From positions 124,001 to 188,000 of IMG/VR virus record IMGVR_UViG_3300035665_000001: DNA of 64,000 nucleotides. The stretch is one strand, 5' to 3'. This document shows, one piece after another, positions 17,740-27,168 of the stretch (position 1 is the first letter of the stretch; each line of letters begins with the position of its first letter). The translations under genes were made by a program, and so were the position numbers. Below the pieces are notes generated by a model that saw nothing but the letters and a program-made list of their open reading frames with translations, was not told the DNA's origin and ran no database searches. Source of the stretch: a virus.

Positions 17740-18555
17740 ATGGTTGATTCAATTTTTAAAAAAATGGGTAGTGTAGTTGCAACCGCTGTTGCAAATGAAG
17801 CATCTGCCAGACAGGCGGCAGTTACTACTTTAACCACTGCATTAGAAACTGCTAATACTAATAGACAAAATGCTATTTCAACTGAAGCATCTGCAAGACA
17901 AGCCGCAGATACTACTTTAACAAATAATCTTGCTTCTGAAGCAACTTCAAGAGCAACTGCTGATAACAATTTGACTACAGCTATCAATACCGAAAAAGCT
18001 AGAATTGATGCTATTTTATCAGCATCATCTGCTGATAAAGATTCATTTGCTGAAATTGTTACTTTGATTAACTCAGTTGATACTACTAATGATAACGCAT
18101 TCGCATCATATGTAACATCTAATAATGCAGCAGTCGCGGCATTAGATACTGCGTATAAAGCTGCTGATACTACATTAACTAATAATTTGGCATTAAAAGC
18201 ACCAATTGCAAACCCAACATTTACTGGTGTTGCAACTTTCGTAGGTATTAAAGAAACTAAAATTGCTATGTCAGCAAACAACATTGATTTAGCTACAGGG
18301 TCTGTATTCAGTAAAACTATTTCAGGTGCTACTACATTAACTATTTCAAATTCACCTACATCTGGTTTAGTAGGAACTTTTATTCTTAACCTTACTAATG
18401 GTGGTTCATCAACTATTACTTGGTTTAGTGGTATTAAATGGGTTGGTGGTACAGCTCCAACTTTAACAACTGCTGGTAGAGATAGATTGGGTTTCATTAC
18501 TGAAGATGGTGGTACAACTTGGGATGGTTTTGTAATGGGTAAAGATCTTAAATAA
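17740..18555 (+). CDS. Tail fibre protein with MVDSIFKK leader, 271 aa
   Basis: The first ~30 residues (MVDSIFKKMGSVVATAVANE) are nearly identical to two other fibres in the window, marking a common attachment end. Next come EASARQAADTTLTNNLASE-type repeats (about 25-150), typical of trimeric coiled-coil fibre shafts, then a beta-rich C-terminal domain ending in DGGTTWDGFVMGKDLK. It is followed ten bases later by a glycine-rich adhesin, a shaft-plus-tip order. Confidence 0.85.
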   Translation: MVDSIFKKMGSVVATAVANEASARQAAVTTLTTALETANTNRQNAISTEASARQAADTTLTNNLASEATSRATADNNLTTAINTEKARIDAILSASSADKDSFAEIVTLINSVDTTNDNAFASYVTSNNAAVAALDTAYKAADTTLTNNLALKAPIANPTFTGVATFVGIKETKIAMSANNIDLATGSVFSKTISGATTLTISNSPTSGLVGTFILNLTNGGSSTITWFSGIKWVGGTAPTLTTAGRDRLGFITEDGGTTWDGFVMGKDLK

Positions 18556-18565
18556 GGAGATTTTT

Positions 18566-19807
18566 ATGATTAAAGACATTATATTGTGTGCAAATACCCC
18601 AAAGGTATCTAGTGGAACTACATATGCGAGTAGTTCAAATACTACCGCTAGTACAAACCGTGGAACTCCAGTATCACAAGCCTTTAATACATCGGGATCA
18701 TATTTTATATTTGGGACAACATCTGCTGGAAACTACTTACAGGTATCATTTGGATTTGCAGTATCCGTTACACAGGTAACATATCGAAATGCTGTTGGTA
18801 GTAGCTGGGCACCAACAAGTGTAAAAATTAGGTATAGTAATGATGGCAGTACATGGAATGATGCTGTCACTTACTCTGATAACGCCAGTACATCTTTACA
18901 AACTATATCTGTATCTGGTGGTTCTGGTTCTTATTGGCAGTTATACCAAAATAGTAGCACTCGTGCTGGTAGTGGTGGTTATGAGTGGCACATGGATAGT
19001 TTTTCTATGACTGGTTCGTATGGATTAGTTAATGGTCAGATTTCTTATACTGTTCCAGGTACTTATACATGGGTTTGTCCGCAAGGAATAACTAGTGTTT
19101 GTGCAGTTGCTATTGGTGGTGGTAGTGGAGGCTGTCATTATACTGGTGGTGCTGGTGGCGGTTTATCTTACCAAAATAATATTTCTGTAACGCCAGGTCA
19201 ATCTTATACTGTAGTTGTAGGTGCAGGTGCGGTTGGTACAGGTTGGACTTATGGAAAAGGTGGCGATAGTAGTGTTTTTGGTATGGTTGCTGGTGGCGGT
19301 GGTACAATCGGAGGTTTAGGTTATAATTCTACTCCACCTGGTGGTGTTGGTAATGCTGGAACTGGTGGGTTAGGAGAGGGTTATTTTAGAAATAATTCTG
19401 TCTACAATGTTGGTGGTAGTGGTGCTGGTGGTTACGGATACAATGGTGGCGTAGGTACATATATCACTAGTTCACATGGTAATGGAAATGGTGGTGGTGG
19501 TACTGGTATTTTTGGTGGTACTGTTGGTGGATCTGGTGGTACATATGGGTTTGGTAATGCTGGATATACTGGAAGCGGTGGTGCTGGTGGATCTGGTGGT
19601 ACATCCGGTGGATTAGTAACTGGGTGGACAACAGACAGTAGTGCAAGTAGTGGTTCTGGTACACCTGGCAGTGGCGGTTTATACGGTGGTGGTGGTGGTT
19701 CTGGATGTGGATATGGGTATGTTAGTTCCACTGGTGGAAATGGTGCTATACGTATCATCTGGGGTGCTGGTCGTGCGTTCCCAAATACATTAACTGGAGA
19801 CTTATAA
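18566..19807 (+). CDS. Glycine-rich adhesin with discoidin-like N-terminal domain, 413 aa
   Basis: The protein begins MIKDIILC, the tag shared by six adhesins here. Residues about 30-150 look like an F5/8-type C (discoidin) beta-sandwich (VSFGFAVSVTQVTYRNAVGSSW, VKIRYSNDGSTWNDA). From about 155 a Gly-rich region with GGGxGG runs resembles polyglycine-helix adhesins of the gp38 type. The end GNGAIRIIWGAGRAFPNT is a signature of many phage fibre tips. It probably mediates receptor binding. Its stop overlaps the next start (TAATG). Confidence 0.85.
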   Translation: MIKDIILCANTPKVSSGTTYASSSNTTASTNRGTPVSQAFNTSGSYFIFGTTSAGNYLQVSFGFAVSVTQVTYRNAVGSSWAPTSVKIRYSNDGSTWNDAVTYSDNASTSLQTISVSGGSGSYWQLYQNSSTRAGSGGYEWHMDSFSMTGSYGLVNGQISYTVPGTYTWVCPQGITSVCAVAIGGGSGGCHYTGGAGGGLSYQNNISVTPGQSYTVVVGAGAVGTGWTYGKGGDSSVFGMVAGGGGTIGGLGYNSTPPGGVGNAGTGGLGEGYFRNNSVYNVGGSGAGGYGYNGGVGTYITSSHGNGNGGGGTGIFGGTVGGSGGTYGFGNAGYTGSGGAGGSGGTSGGLVTGWTTDSSASSGSGTPGSGGLYGGGGGSGCGYGYVSSTGGNGAIRIIWGAGRAFPNTLTGDL

Positions 19808-20091
19808 TGGATATGTATATTGAAGTTAACGATGGTGTTATTCATGGACATCCAATACTTGCAGATAATTTGGGTTATTTAGGGTTAGATCTACACAACT
19901 TACCAAGTAATTATGTAAAATATATCAGAGATGATCATTCTATCTCACCTACAAATGTAAAATCCGGGCAGTGGTTGGAGTATATTAAAGAATATAATCC
20001 TGAATTGGGGGTTGTATTTGAGTATGCTTTAGTTTTGGGAAATCCTGATTCTGATGCAAATCATATACCACCTGCATTACAAACAAATTAA
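19807..20091 (+). CDS. Small adhesin-linked protein, 94 aa
   Basis: It is translationally coupled (TAATG) to the glycine-rich adhesin. A paralog at 47086 has the same coupling to another adhesin: both begin M(D/K)MYIE and share DGVIH-HPIL-DNL and SGQWLEY segments. Constant pairing suggests a dedicated assembly factor or accessory subunit of the adhesin, by analogy with tail fibre chaperones; this is inference. Confidence 0.8.
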   Translation: MDMYIEVNDGVIHGHPILADNLGYLGLDLHNLPSNYVKYIRDDHSISPTNVKSGQWLEYIKEYNPELGVVFEYALVLGNPDSDANHIPPALQTN

Positions 20092-20111
20092 TTTTAAAAG
20101 GGAAAACTATT

Positions 20112-20627
20112 ATGCAAATTGCAATTATCGACAACGGTCAAGTCATTAAATTAGGCTACTATAAATCATTATTTCCAAATGTATCTTTTCCAACAACTGG
20201 ACCTGATGCAGAATTTTTACAAGCTAATTCGGCTTTAGAAGTTACTGTTTGGAAACCAACAACAGCAACACAAAAATTAGTTGCATCCGAACCTTATGTT
20301 GAAGGAAATTTTGTTTATACTGTTAGAGTAGAAGACAAAACTGCAGAAGAACTTGCTGCAGAAACAGCTTCAGTAGAAGCAAAAAAAGATGCACAAACAG
20401 TATCAATGAAACAAGCAAGAATTGCTCTTTCAAGACAAGGATTGTTAGATGATGTTACTGCTGCATTATCATTAATTGAAGGTCAAGTTGGTGAAGAAGC
20501 AAGAATTGCTTGGGAATTTGCTACAGAAGTAAAACGTGGTGATAAAGTGTTAAAATCTGTGGCTTATGCTTTAAGCTGGGATGAAAGTAAATTAGATGAA
20601 TTGTTTGAATTAGCTACAACAATTTAA
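20112..20627 (+). CDS. Tail fibre assembly chaperone-like protein, 171 aa
   Basis: The C-terminal half reads KQARIALSRQGLLDDVTAAL...ARIAWEFATEVKRG, a pattern common in small proteins that follow phage fibre genes. The N-terminal half is beta-rich (MQIAIIDNGQVIKLGYYKS). A charged Ala/Glu helix links the halves. Position after the adhesin cassette supports a fibre-folding or attachment role. Confidence 0.75.
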   Translation: MQIAIIDNGQVIKLGYYKSLFPNVSFPTTGPDAEFLQANSALEVTVWKPTTATQKLVASEPYVEGNFVYTVRVEDKTAEELAAETASVEAKKDAQTVSMKQARIALSRQGLLDDVTAALSLIEGQVGEEARIAWEFATEVKRGDKVLKSVAYALSWDESKLDELFELATTI

Positions 20628-20642
20628 TAATGTTAAAAAAAT

Positions 20643-20683
20643 AAAACCCCATACAAACTTAATTGTTTTTATGGGGTTTTTCA
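20643..20683 (+). terminator. Rho-independent terminator
   Basis: AAAACCCCAT pairs with ATGGGGTTTT, followed by further T residues, 15 bases after the chaperone-like gene. Confidence 0.85.
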
Positions 20684-20769
20684 TGCCATCATCAAATCTT
20701 AAATTATTTCCGTGTAACCAAAAATCATATATTTTCAAAAATTTAACTGTCCTAACTGAGCGGATATGT

Positions 20770-20792
20770 CTTTCGGCAGGAGTGGATAAATA
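20770..20792 (+). promoter_or_regulatory. Late promoter with partial shared upstream element
   Basis: CTTTCGGCAGGAGT followed by GGATAAATA, 33 bases before the adhesin start at 20826. It is a variant of the module at 7664, 31978 and 46262. Confidence 0.7.
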
Positions 20793-20825
20793 AGATTGAA
20801 ATAATAATTTAGAGGGATATGTTTT

Positions 20826-21737
20826 ATGATTAAACAACTTATAATGGGTGTTGGTGATAGCACTTCTGGTGGGGGTGCGACGTTATTTACTTTTTCATCA
20901 TTCACTTTTACAAACGCCTCATCAACTGGACGAAATGGCCCAACATTAGCTCAATGTACATCTGCCTATTCTACTCAACCATGGGTATCTAGCACTGCAA
21001 ATTTTAATATGGTAACACAAGGAATACAGTTATGGACTGTTCCCTCAACTGGAACATATCGTATACTCGCAACTGGTGCTGCTGGAGCACAAAGTAATCC
21101 AAAAGCATATACTGCAGGTGGTAATGGTGGTTCGGCACAAGGAGATTTTACTTTAACATCTGGAACTATACTAGCAATCCTTGTTGGACAAATGGGAACT
21201 ATACCACAAACATATTCTGGTGGTTGGGCTGCAGGTAGTGGTGGTGGTGGTTCATTTGTAGTATTGAATTCATCAAATACTCCATTAATTGTTGGAGCAG
21301 GTGGTGGCGGTGGTGGTGATGATGGTGCTACGTACCAAACATTTCAACAAGGTGGACAAGGATCGGTTGTTACGAATTATACTGGCTCAAATGGACTTGC
21401 AGGTAACAATGGTGGTGGTAATGGTGGGGCTGCAGGTGGTGGTTTCAATAATAATGGTGTTAGTGGTTATAACAAAGTTGGTGGTCTTTCTTATCTGAAT
21501 GGTGGCACTGGTGGTAATGGAAATGTTGATTATCCATCTGGACAGATTGGAGGATTTGGTGGTGGCGGTCAGGGTGGTGGTTGTCCTGGCGGTGGTGGTG
21601 GTGGTTTTATAGGTGGGGCATATGGTCCAGGAAACGTAAGTGGACGTGGTGCAACCCATTTTAATTCCGGTTCAAACCAAATAAATACAACTGGTGGTAA
21701 TAGTGGGCATGGTTTCGTCACTATTACAAAATTATAA
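20826..21737 (+). CDS. Glycine-rich adhesin, 303 aa
   Basis: It starts MIKQLIMGVGD, a variant of the shared adhesin tag. Residues about 70-303 are Gly-rich beta structure (VPSTGTYRILATGAAGAQ, GGWAAGSGGGGSFVVLN, LIVGAGGGGGGDD, GGGGGGFIGGAYGPG), as in glycine-rich receptor-binding tips. It lacks the RIIWG...RAFP end seen in the others and instead ends GHGFVTITKL. It has its own late promoter. Confidence 0.85.
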   Translation: MIKQLIMGVGDSTSGGGATLFTFSSFTFTNASSTGRNGPTLAQCTSAYSTQPWVSSTANFNMVTQGIQLWTVPSTGTYRILATGAAGAQSNPKAYTAGGNGGSAQGDFTLTSGTILAILVGQMGTIPQTYSGGWAAGSGGGGSFVVLNSSNTPLIVGAGGGGGGDDGATYQTFQQGGQGSVVTNYTGSNGLAGNNGGGNGGAAGGGFNNNGVSGYNKVGGLSYLNGGTGGNGNVDYPSGQIGGFGGGGQGGGCPGGGGGGFIGGAYGPGNVSGRGATHFNSGSNQINTTGGNSGHGFVTITKL

Positions 21738-21762
21738 TAAAAGATTAAAAAGGGGAAAATCT

Positions 21763-22344
21763 ATGTATATTAATACATTAACAAAAGAAACATATAACAC
21801 ATTGGATGACATAAGAACAAGTTTTAGTAGTATATCCTTACCCACAAATTTAACAGATTCAGTATTGTTAACATTTAATATTGTAGAAGTATTAAATTTA
21901 CCAGAACCTCAAGTTACAGATTTACAAGTTGCAATCGAAACAAATGATGTAGAATTGGCAAATGATGGAAATTATGTACAAAAATGGGTTATTACTGATA
22001 AGTTTGCAACTTATACTAATTTTCAAGGGGTAATTGTTACTAAAGAAGAACAGGAACAAAATTTTTTATTAGATAAAAATAAACTACGAGTTCCTTATGC
22101 GATTACACCTATACAAGCAAGAATGGGCTTTTTAAATGTTGGTTTACTTGATAAGGTAGAGACTTTAATAAATGCAGATAAAGTTAAAACTATTTGGTGG
22201 GAATACTCATTAGAAATTCATCGCAACAACGAACATATTTTAAGTTTAACACAGGCATTAAATTTAACTGATACAGAAATGGATGATATTTTTATTTCTG
22301 GTAGAAATTTGGTTCCAGACGTTCTCGCAGATGTTGTTCAGTAA
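21763..22344 (+). CDS. Adhesin-associated protein, fibre chaperone-like, 193 aa
   Basis: The ATG at 21763 has AAGGGG upstream; the frame is open further into the adhesin gene, but that extension is not used. The C-terminal part (PIQARMGFLNVGLLDKVETL...WWEYSLEIHRNNEHI) parallels the 20112-20627 product (KQARIALSRQGLLDDV...IAWEFATEVKRGD), so the two are distant paralogs. Function is inferred as adhesin assembly. Confidence 0.75.
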   Translation: MYINTLTKETYNTLDDIRTSFSSISLPTNLTDSVLLTFNIVEVLNLPEPQVTDLQVAIETNDVELANDGNYVQKWVITDKFATYTNFQGVIVTKEEQEQNFLLDKNKLRVPYAITPIQARMGFLNVGLLDKVETLINADKVKTIWWEYSLEIHRNNEHILSLTQALNLTDTEMDDIFISGRNLVPDVLADVVQ

Positions 22345-22372
22345 ATAACATTCTGTTATAATTGACATTTTG

Positions 22373-22408
22373 TCCCCACTCAAAATTAAATTTGTCTGGG
22401 GATTTTTT
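22373..22408 (+). terminator. Rho-independent terminator
   Basis: TCCCCA pairs with TGGGGA around an AT-rich partly paired loop, followed by T6. Confidence 0.75.
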
Positions 22409-22417
22409 GTGCTCGCC

Positions 22418-22425
22418 GATAAATA
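22418..22425 (+). promoter_or_regulatory. Late promoter box
   Basis: GATAAATA directly after the terminator and 27 bases before the LamG adhesin start at 22452. Confidence 0.65.
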
Positions 22426-22451
22426 ATTTTTAATATAATGTGGAGTATAAA

Positions 22452-25139
22452 ATGATTAAAGATATTATTTTGGGTGTTGAATCACCATATACAGTAAGTG
22501 GTAGTAGTGCTGGTGATAAAAATTGGGATAAAGTAAGTTTATTATTGAATGGGGATGATTTGTTTGATCATTCATCAAATACTAAAACTATAAGCAATAC
22601 ATTAACAACCGTTAACAATGCAACAAAAAAATTTGGTAGTGGCAGTTTATCATTTTCATCTTTAGCAACTATGGTTGTACATTCACCTTCTGATAATTTA
22701 ATAAATTGGTTTTCTGGTGGGACTTATACTTTTGAATGTTGGGTTTATCCTACATCAATAACAGATGCAAATTCTGGTGGATCGTTAGTTGGAAATGGGT
22801 GTTCGGATGGATCTAATGGATATAATTATTGGTCATTTGGACCTAAGTCTGATGGTAGACTCGGTTTGTATTATTATACAGGTGGGTTAAACAATGTTTA
22901 TTCAAACTCAACAATCCCGTTTAATGCTTGGACTCATATTGCTTTCACATGTGATGGAACTAATATAAAATTTTGGATAAATGGCAACTTAGATACCAAT
23001 ACCACCATAGTAGGTTCGCCACAAATTTCTAATGCTGCAAACACTGGTGATTTTTCTATGGGTAGATTAGCCGCAGGTGTATTTAGTGGTTACGTTGACG
23101 ATGTTCGAATTACAAAAGGTATTGATAGATATACAGCTAATTTTACGCCACCAACAGCAGCATTGCCAACTTCCATGTTTGTGGCTGATTCATCAGCAAC
23201 ACCTGTTTCTGATCCCAATACATCAAAATATGTTTCTTTGTTATTAAATGGCGATGGTACAAATGGTTCACAAAATAACACTTTCATTGATGGTAGTGTT
23301 AACAATGTAACCATTACTAAGTATGGTGATGCTACTCAAGGTTCTTTTAGTCCTTTCGGTAATTCGTGGAGTGTTTATTTTGATGGCAATGGGGATTATT
23401 TAAGTTTGCAAAATAGTGTTACCAATCAACCAGGCAATGGAGATTTTACTATAGAATGTTGGGTTAACGTAGATTACATTTCTTCGTATCAAATTATATT
23501 TTGTAAAGGTGAAGGGATAACTTCGGGTGAAATGTTTTTTGCTGTTACTGCATCTGGTTATATTGTATTGTATAACCCCTCAGTAACAAGTTCAAATACA
23601 ATTACTCCAGGTTTATGGAATCATGTAGCATTAGTTAGACAATCCGGAGTAATAAAAATATTCGTAAATGGTGTTGGTGGGACAGGTGTAAATGATTCGA
23701 CAAATTTCAATTCTACAAGCTATTTTAATTTAGGAGATAGAAATGCAGGTGCTAGTTATTTAAACTATCCGTTAAAGGGTGCAATATCAAATTTTAGAAT
23801 GGTGAAAGGTAGTGCACTTTATACTGCTAACTTTACACCATCTACAGCACCATTAGTTGCAGTAACGGGAACAACATTATTGATGTGTCAATCAAACGGG
23901 TTTATTGATAACAGCTCTAATAATTCTTTGATTACTGTTTATGGTGAAACTAAAATTATTAAAAGTAGTCCATTTCCCGAAATATATGATAAGAATGTTC
24001 ATGGAGGCAGTGTTTATTTTGATGGAACTGGTGATTATTTGAGTATGCCTAGTTCTGCTAATTATGCGTTTGATACCAGTGATTTTACAGTGGAAGCCTG
24101 GGTTAACCCAGCTACTGTTGGGTTATTGTGTGTTTTTCAATGTAGAGATACTGCATCTAATGGTATGTGGTTGGGATTATATAATGGTAACGTATTTTGG
24201 TATGATTCGGCAATTGGTACATGGAGTGGTACTGCGGTAAAATTAAATAGCTGGACACATTTAGCTTGGTCGAGAAATTCTAGTACATGCAGAATGTTTG
24301 TAAATGGTGATGATGTTGGAGTTACAAAAACATCAAATGCAAATTATACAAGCACTAATGCGAAAATAAGTTATGATGCTAGTAATAATGGTAATTATTT
24401 TAATGGTTATATTTCAAATTTGCGAGCAGTAAAAGGAACCGCACTTTACACTGTAAATTTTACACCAGGTACAAGTCCATTAAGTCAGGTATCCAATACG
24501 ATTTTACTGTTAAAATTTGATAATGCCGGGATTTATGATGCAATAGGTAAAAACGATTTAATAACTTATGGCAACTCTCAAATTAGTACAACCCAAAAGA
24601 AATATGGTACAGGTGCTATGTATTTTGATGGTAGTAGTTATGTAAAAATTCCAACTAGTGTTGGTGGAGATTTAGATTTTCAATCTATTGATTTTACTAT
24701 AGAATTTTGGGCAAATAGTCCAATGAGTGCAAATCAAGGATGGGTTGATAAGTGGGGAAGTAGTAGTAGCAGATCTGTGTTCATAGGATACTCAAATTCA
24801 TCACCTAGTTCAGGTGTGAATTTTAACTGGACTACTAATGGTACTAATTGGAGTGCAATTAATTCTTTATCTATCCCATCTGCAAATGTATGGCATCATT
24901 ACGCTGCAATTAGAAATGGTAATACATTAAACTTTTTTATTGATGGTGTTTCTCAAGGTACTGCATCGATAAGTGGTTCTATATATTCTAGTTCATCACC
25001 GTTTATTATTGGTTGTAATGGTGAAACACTAGGTTCTAGTTGGTATTATACGGGGTATATTGATGATTTGCGTATAATCAAAGGGAAAGCACTTTATACT
25101 GCAAATTTTACCCCTCCATCTGCACCATTATCATTATAA
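22452..25139 (+). CDS. LamG-repeat adhesin 1, 895 aa
   Basis: The ATG at 22452 gives the shared MIKDIILGVES tag; a GTG four codons earlier is rejected. Four concanavalin/LamG-like domains follow (about residues 20-225, 245-455, 500-665, 690-895). Each carries a YFDG(S/T/N)GDYL strand, an F(T)(I/V)E(C/A/F)WV strand, a W-H(I/V)A...R strand and a closing (I/F)R..KG.ALYT-NFTPP. LamG folds bind glycans, so this is a probable receptor-binding tail protein. Two paralogs lie at 47449 and 50243. Confidence 0.85.
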   Translation: MIKDIILGVESPYTVSGSSAGDKNWDKVSLLLNGDDLFDHSSNTKTISNTLTTVNNATKKFGSGSLSFSSLATMVVHSPSDNLINWFSGGTYTFECWVYPTSITDANSGGSLVGNGCSDGSNGYNYWSFGPKSDGRLGLYYYTGGLNNVYSNSTIPFNAWTHIAFTCDGTNIKFWINGNLDTNTTIVGSPQISNAANTGDFSMGRLAAGVFSGYVDDVRITKGIDRYTANFTPPTAALPTSMFVADSSATPVSDPNTSKYVSLLLNGDGTNGSQNNTFIDGSVNNVTITKYGDATQGSFSPFGNSWSVYFDGNGDYLSLQNSVTNQPGNGDFTIECWVNVDYISSYQIIFCKGEGITSGEMFFAVTASGYIVLYNPSVTSSNTITPGLWNHVALVRQSGVIKIFVNGVGGTGVNDSTNFNSTSYFNLGDRNAGASYLNYPLKGAISNFRMVKGSALYTANFTPSTAPLVAVTGTTLLMCQSNGFIDNSSNNSLITVYGETKIIKSSPFPEIYDKNVHGGSVYFDGTGDYLSMPSSANYAFDTSDFTVEAWVNPATVGLLCVFQCRDTASNGMWLGLYNGNVFWYDSAIGTWSGTAVKLNSWTHLAWSRNSSTCRMFVNGDDVGVTKTSNANYTSTNAKISYDASNNGNYFNGYISNLRAVKGTALYTVNFTPGTSPLSQVSNTILLLKFDNAGIYDAIGKNDLITYGNSQISTTQKKYGTGAMYFDGSSYVKIPTSVGGDLDFQSIDFTIEFWANSPMSANQGWVDKWGSSSSRSVFIGYSNSSPSSGVNFNWTTNGTNWSAINSLSIPSANVWHHYAAIRNGNTLNFFIDGVSQGTASISGSIYSSSSPFIIGCNGETLGSSWYYTGYIDDLRIIKGKALYTANFTPPSAPLSL

Positions 25140-25153
25140 TTTTTAGTTTGATT

Positions 25154-25192
25154 AATACCCTTCATATCGATTAAGATGGGAAGGGTATTTTT
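25154..25192. terminator. Terminator after LamG adhesin 1
   Basis: AATACCCTTC pairs with GAAGGGTATT, followed by T residues. Confidence 0.8.
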
Positions 25193-25194
25193 AA

Positions 25195-25371
25195 TTAACT
25201 GATATTATACTTAGAAGGGTAGATTAAGGTTATAACAAAATGAGGATATTTTTTATCAACAATTTTCCTAACATCCTGTGGATTATCAGCAATAATTGCA
25301 AAATGGGTCTCTGAACTAGGAGTTGTATCTTTGTTATATCTACCAAAAACTTCAAAACTACTTTTACACAT
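25195..25371 (-). CDS. Small hypothetical protein, 58 aa
   Basis: This is a short minus-strand gene with ATG at 25371 and stop TAA at 25195. The product (MCKSSFEVFGRYNKDTTPSS, then a HFAIIADNPQDVRKIV segment) has normal composition and a plausible alpha/beta fold. A weak AGAGGG ribosome site precedes it. It fills the gap between the adhesin terminator and RNase HII. Confidence 0.55.
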   Translation of the reverse strand: MCKSSFEVFGRYNKDTTPSSETHFAIIADNPQDVRKIVDKKYPHFVITLIYPSKYNIS

Positions 25372-25404
25372 AACAATCGGCCCTCTAAAAAATAATTTAA
25401 CTTA

Positions 25405-26019
25405 TCAAAATAATATATCTGTTGTTTTTTGATTTTTGAATTCTTGTAATTCTTTTACATTATATGACATGCGATGTACTTCACAATAACCATAATTTTT
25501 TATAGCAGAAATATGTTCTTTGGTAGCATAACCAACATTATTTAAAAAATTATAATTTGGATATTTTTTATGATGTTCACTCATAAGTGAATCTTTAGTA
25601 TGTTTTGCGATGATAGATGCTGCACCAACACCTTTTACTAATGCGTCTGCTTTTATTAACGTTGTTAAGTTTTTATTGGTTACACCGAACGTTTTATTTC
25701 CATCATATAAGTAATTTTCATTTTTACCAAAATGGTCAATAATATTCTCTAATGATCTTTTAATCATTGCAGACAATCCAAACACATCAATATCTTTTGC
25801 AGTTGTTATTACTGAAAAATATTCACTATTAGATTTGATTTTATCAACTAAGTCATTTCGTTGTTTAGTGGATAATTTTTTAGAATCATTAGCAAAAGAA
25901 ACATCACCAGTTATTTTTAATCCAGTAAATACCATTTCAGCTGCTAAACACCCTCTACCTGCTTCGTCTATGAATACATAATTCTTATAAATTTCATCAT
26001 AATTTGTTACATCAATCAT
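25405..26019 (-). CDS. rnhB: Ribonuclease HII
   Basis: It cleaves the RNA strand of RNA-DNA hybrids, probably removing primers during phage replication. Motifs in order: FIDEAGRGCLAAEMV (first catalytic Asp-Glu), NDSKKLSTKQR, KADALVKGVGAASIIAKHTKD (third Asp and the conserved Ala-Ser-Ile-x-Ala-Lys), and NVGYATKEHISAIKNYGYCEVHRMSY. At 204 residues it is full length. RNase HII rather than T4-type RNase H is less common in T4-like phages. Confidence 0.93.
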   Translation of the reverse strand: MIDVTNYDEIYKNYVFIDEAGRGCLAAEMVFTGLKITGDVSFANDSKKLSTKQRNDLVDKIKSNSEYFSVITTAKDIDVFGLSAMIKRSLENIIDHFGKNENYLYDGNKTFGVTNKNLTTLIKADALVKGVGAASIIAKHTKDSLMSEHHKKYPNYNFLNNVGYATKEHISAIKNYGYCEVHRMSYNVKELQEFKNQKTTDILF

Positions 26020-26126
26020 AGATTATATCCTTATTTCTAAAAAATTACCCGTTAATATTTATTTAACATTTTTTCAGATTCACTGAAAAACTTTCAACAG
26101 TCGACAATTTTTTTTGTTATCAAATT

Positions 26127-26347
26127 TTAAACATTATCCCATTGTAAACCTTCTACTAATTTTTCTACAGCTAGATTTTTGGCTTTAGATTCACACATCA
26201 TATCTGCCCACGATAGATGAGTTAAAGCCCAATCATTAACAGCTATATTCCAGTAGAAATCGGAATGAGCACGCAATTTGGATTTAGTGTAACCGGCGGC
26301 AACTAATGAAGGTAAATCTGGAAAACTCCAGTTAAAAAAAGAATATA
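26127..26347 (-). pseudogene. Gene remnant without start codon
   Basis: A coherent minus-strand frame ends with TAA at 26127 and encodes about 70 residues of protein-like sequence (SFPDLPSLVAAGYTKSKLR, HSDFYWNIAVNDWALTHLSW). In-frame TAA lies just upstream and no ATG or GTG precedes this stretch. A TTG within it (KLR) has no ribosome site. It is most simply the 3' remnant of a larger gene; use of an unusual start is the alternative. Confidence 0.5.
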
Positions 26348-26403
26348 AATATTATACCATATATCTTTAACTGTGTCAAGATATGTTACCAATTGTTTTA
26401 GTT

Positions 26404-26724
26404 TCACCATTCAATCATGACTTTGGTGTTGATTTGAGTATTGCGTAAAGCATGTTCGACATAAACAACATCAAAATTTCGACTTAACATTTCTATACAA
26501 ATTAAACGAGTTAACACTTTTCTATGTTGTTCATCTGAAACGATAAAAGTGTGATTTCCATCATGTATAGTGTTTGTTGAAATGTTAAAGCCCACTGCAT
26601 TCCTTGAAGGTTTAATAGCTAATATCATCGATTTTATTTCATCGAGAATTGATGAAAATCCCTCATAGTAACAATCTTTTGATGGTGGTTCGGGGGTTTT
26701 TCTAAGTGCGTCAGCATTTATCAT
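26404..26724 (-). CDS. Hypothetical protein, 106 aa
   Basis: A small alpha/beta protein with a HDGNHTFIVSDEQHRKVLTR segment in the middle and a hydrophobic C-terminal third. It lies 22 bases downstream of another unknown gene, so the two may be co-transcribed. No family is recognised. Confidence 0.65.
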   Translation of the reverse strand: MINADALRKTPEPPSKDCYYEGFSSILDEIKSMILAIKPSRNAVGFNISTNTIHDGNHTFIVSDEQHRKVLTRLICIEMLSRNFDVVYVEHALRNTQINTKVMIEW

Positions 26725-26746
26725 TTTTTGAATATCCTACTAATTT

Positions 26747-27094
26747 TCACATCATTGCAAATGATAAACTATTTAAGATTTGCAATGATGTTTTATTTAA
26801 TGCATATTGAAAGTTGGTGTTGTCAAAATTTAAAAGTTCCCATAGAGTTAAATCTATATCACCACCACACACAGTCATATTTTTAAATGCACTACTAAAC
26901 GTATATTCGATTTCTGATATTAAATACTGTTTAGTAAAGTCCTCATCACATTCTTTAACCACATGATTAACACATTCGTTAAAATGTGGGCAAATTTTTG
27001 AATAATGTCCATCAAACATTTTTATCAGTGCATTATCACCCGAAGTTTGATTTCTTAAACTTAATTCAGAGTATAAAATAGCAAAATAATTCAT
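26747..27094 (-). CDS. Hypothetical protein, 115 aa
   Basis: A helical, mildly acidic protein with four cysteines (Cys35, Cys41, Cys49, Cys76), three in the HFNECVNHVVKECDEDF region and its flank. No recognised motif. It sits between the type IIG-like nuclease (upstream on this strand) and the unknown gene at 26404. Confidence 0.65.
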   Translation of the reverse strand: MNYFAILYSELSLRNQTSGDNALIKMFDGHYSKICPHFNECVNHVVKECDEDFTKQYLISEIEYTFSSAFKNMTVCGGDIDLTLWELLNFDNTNFQYALNKTSLQILNSLSFAMM

Positions 27095-27168
27095 GTAGTT
27101 TTTTACCTTTTTTTGACGTTTTTTGTATTTAGTGGATATAGTTAAAAATTCTTTTGATTAAAAAATTT

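Noticed and set aside
17709-18497. Long minus-strand reading frame (262 codons) opposite the fibre at 17740
   Set aside because: It is the antisense of the Ala/Thr repeat shaft, with low-complexity Val/Ala composition and no ribosome site; the plus-strand fibre is clearly real.
19432-19851. Proline-rich minus-strand frame opposite the glycine-rich adhesin
   Set aside because: Gly codons (GGT) read as Pro (ACC) on the other strand automatically; similar shadows occur at 46434, 57374 and 57743.
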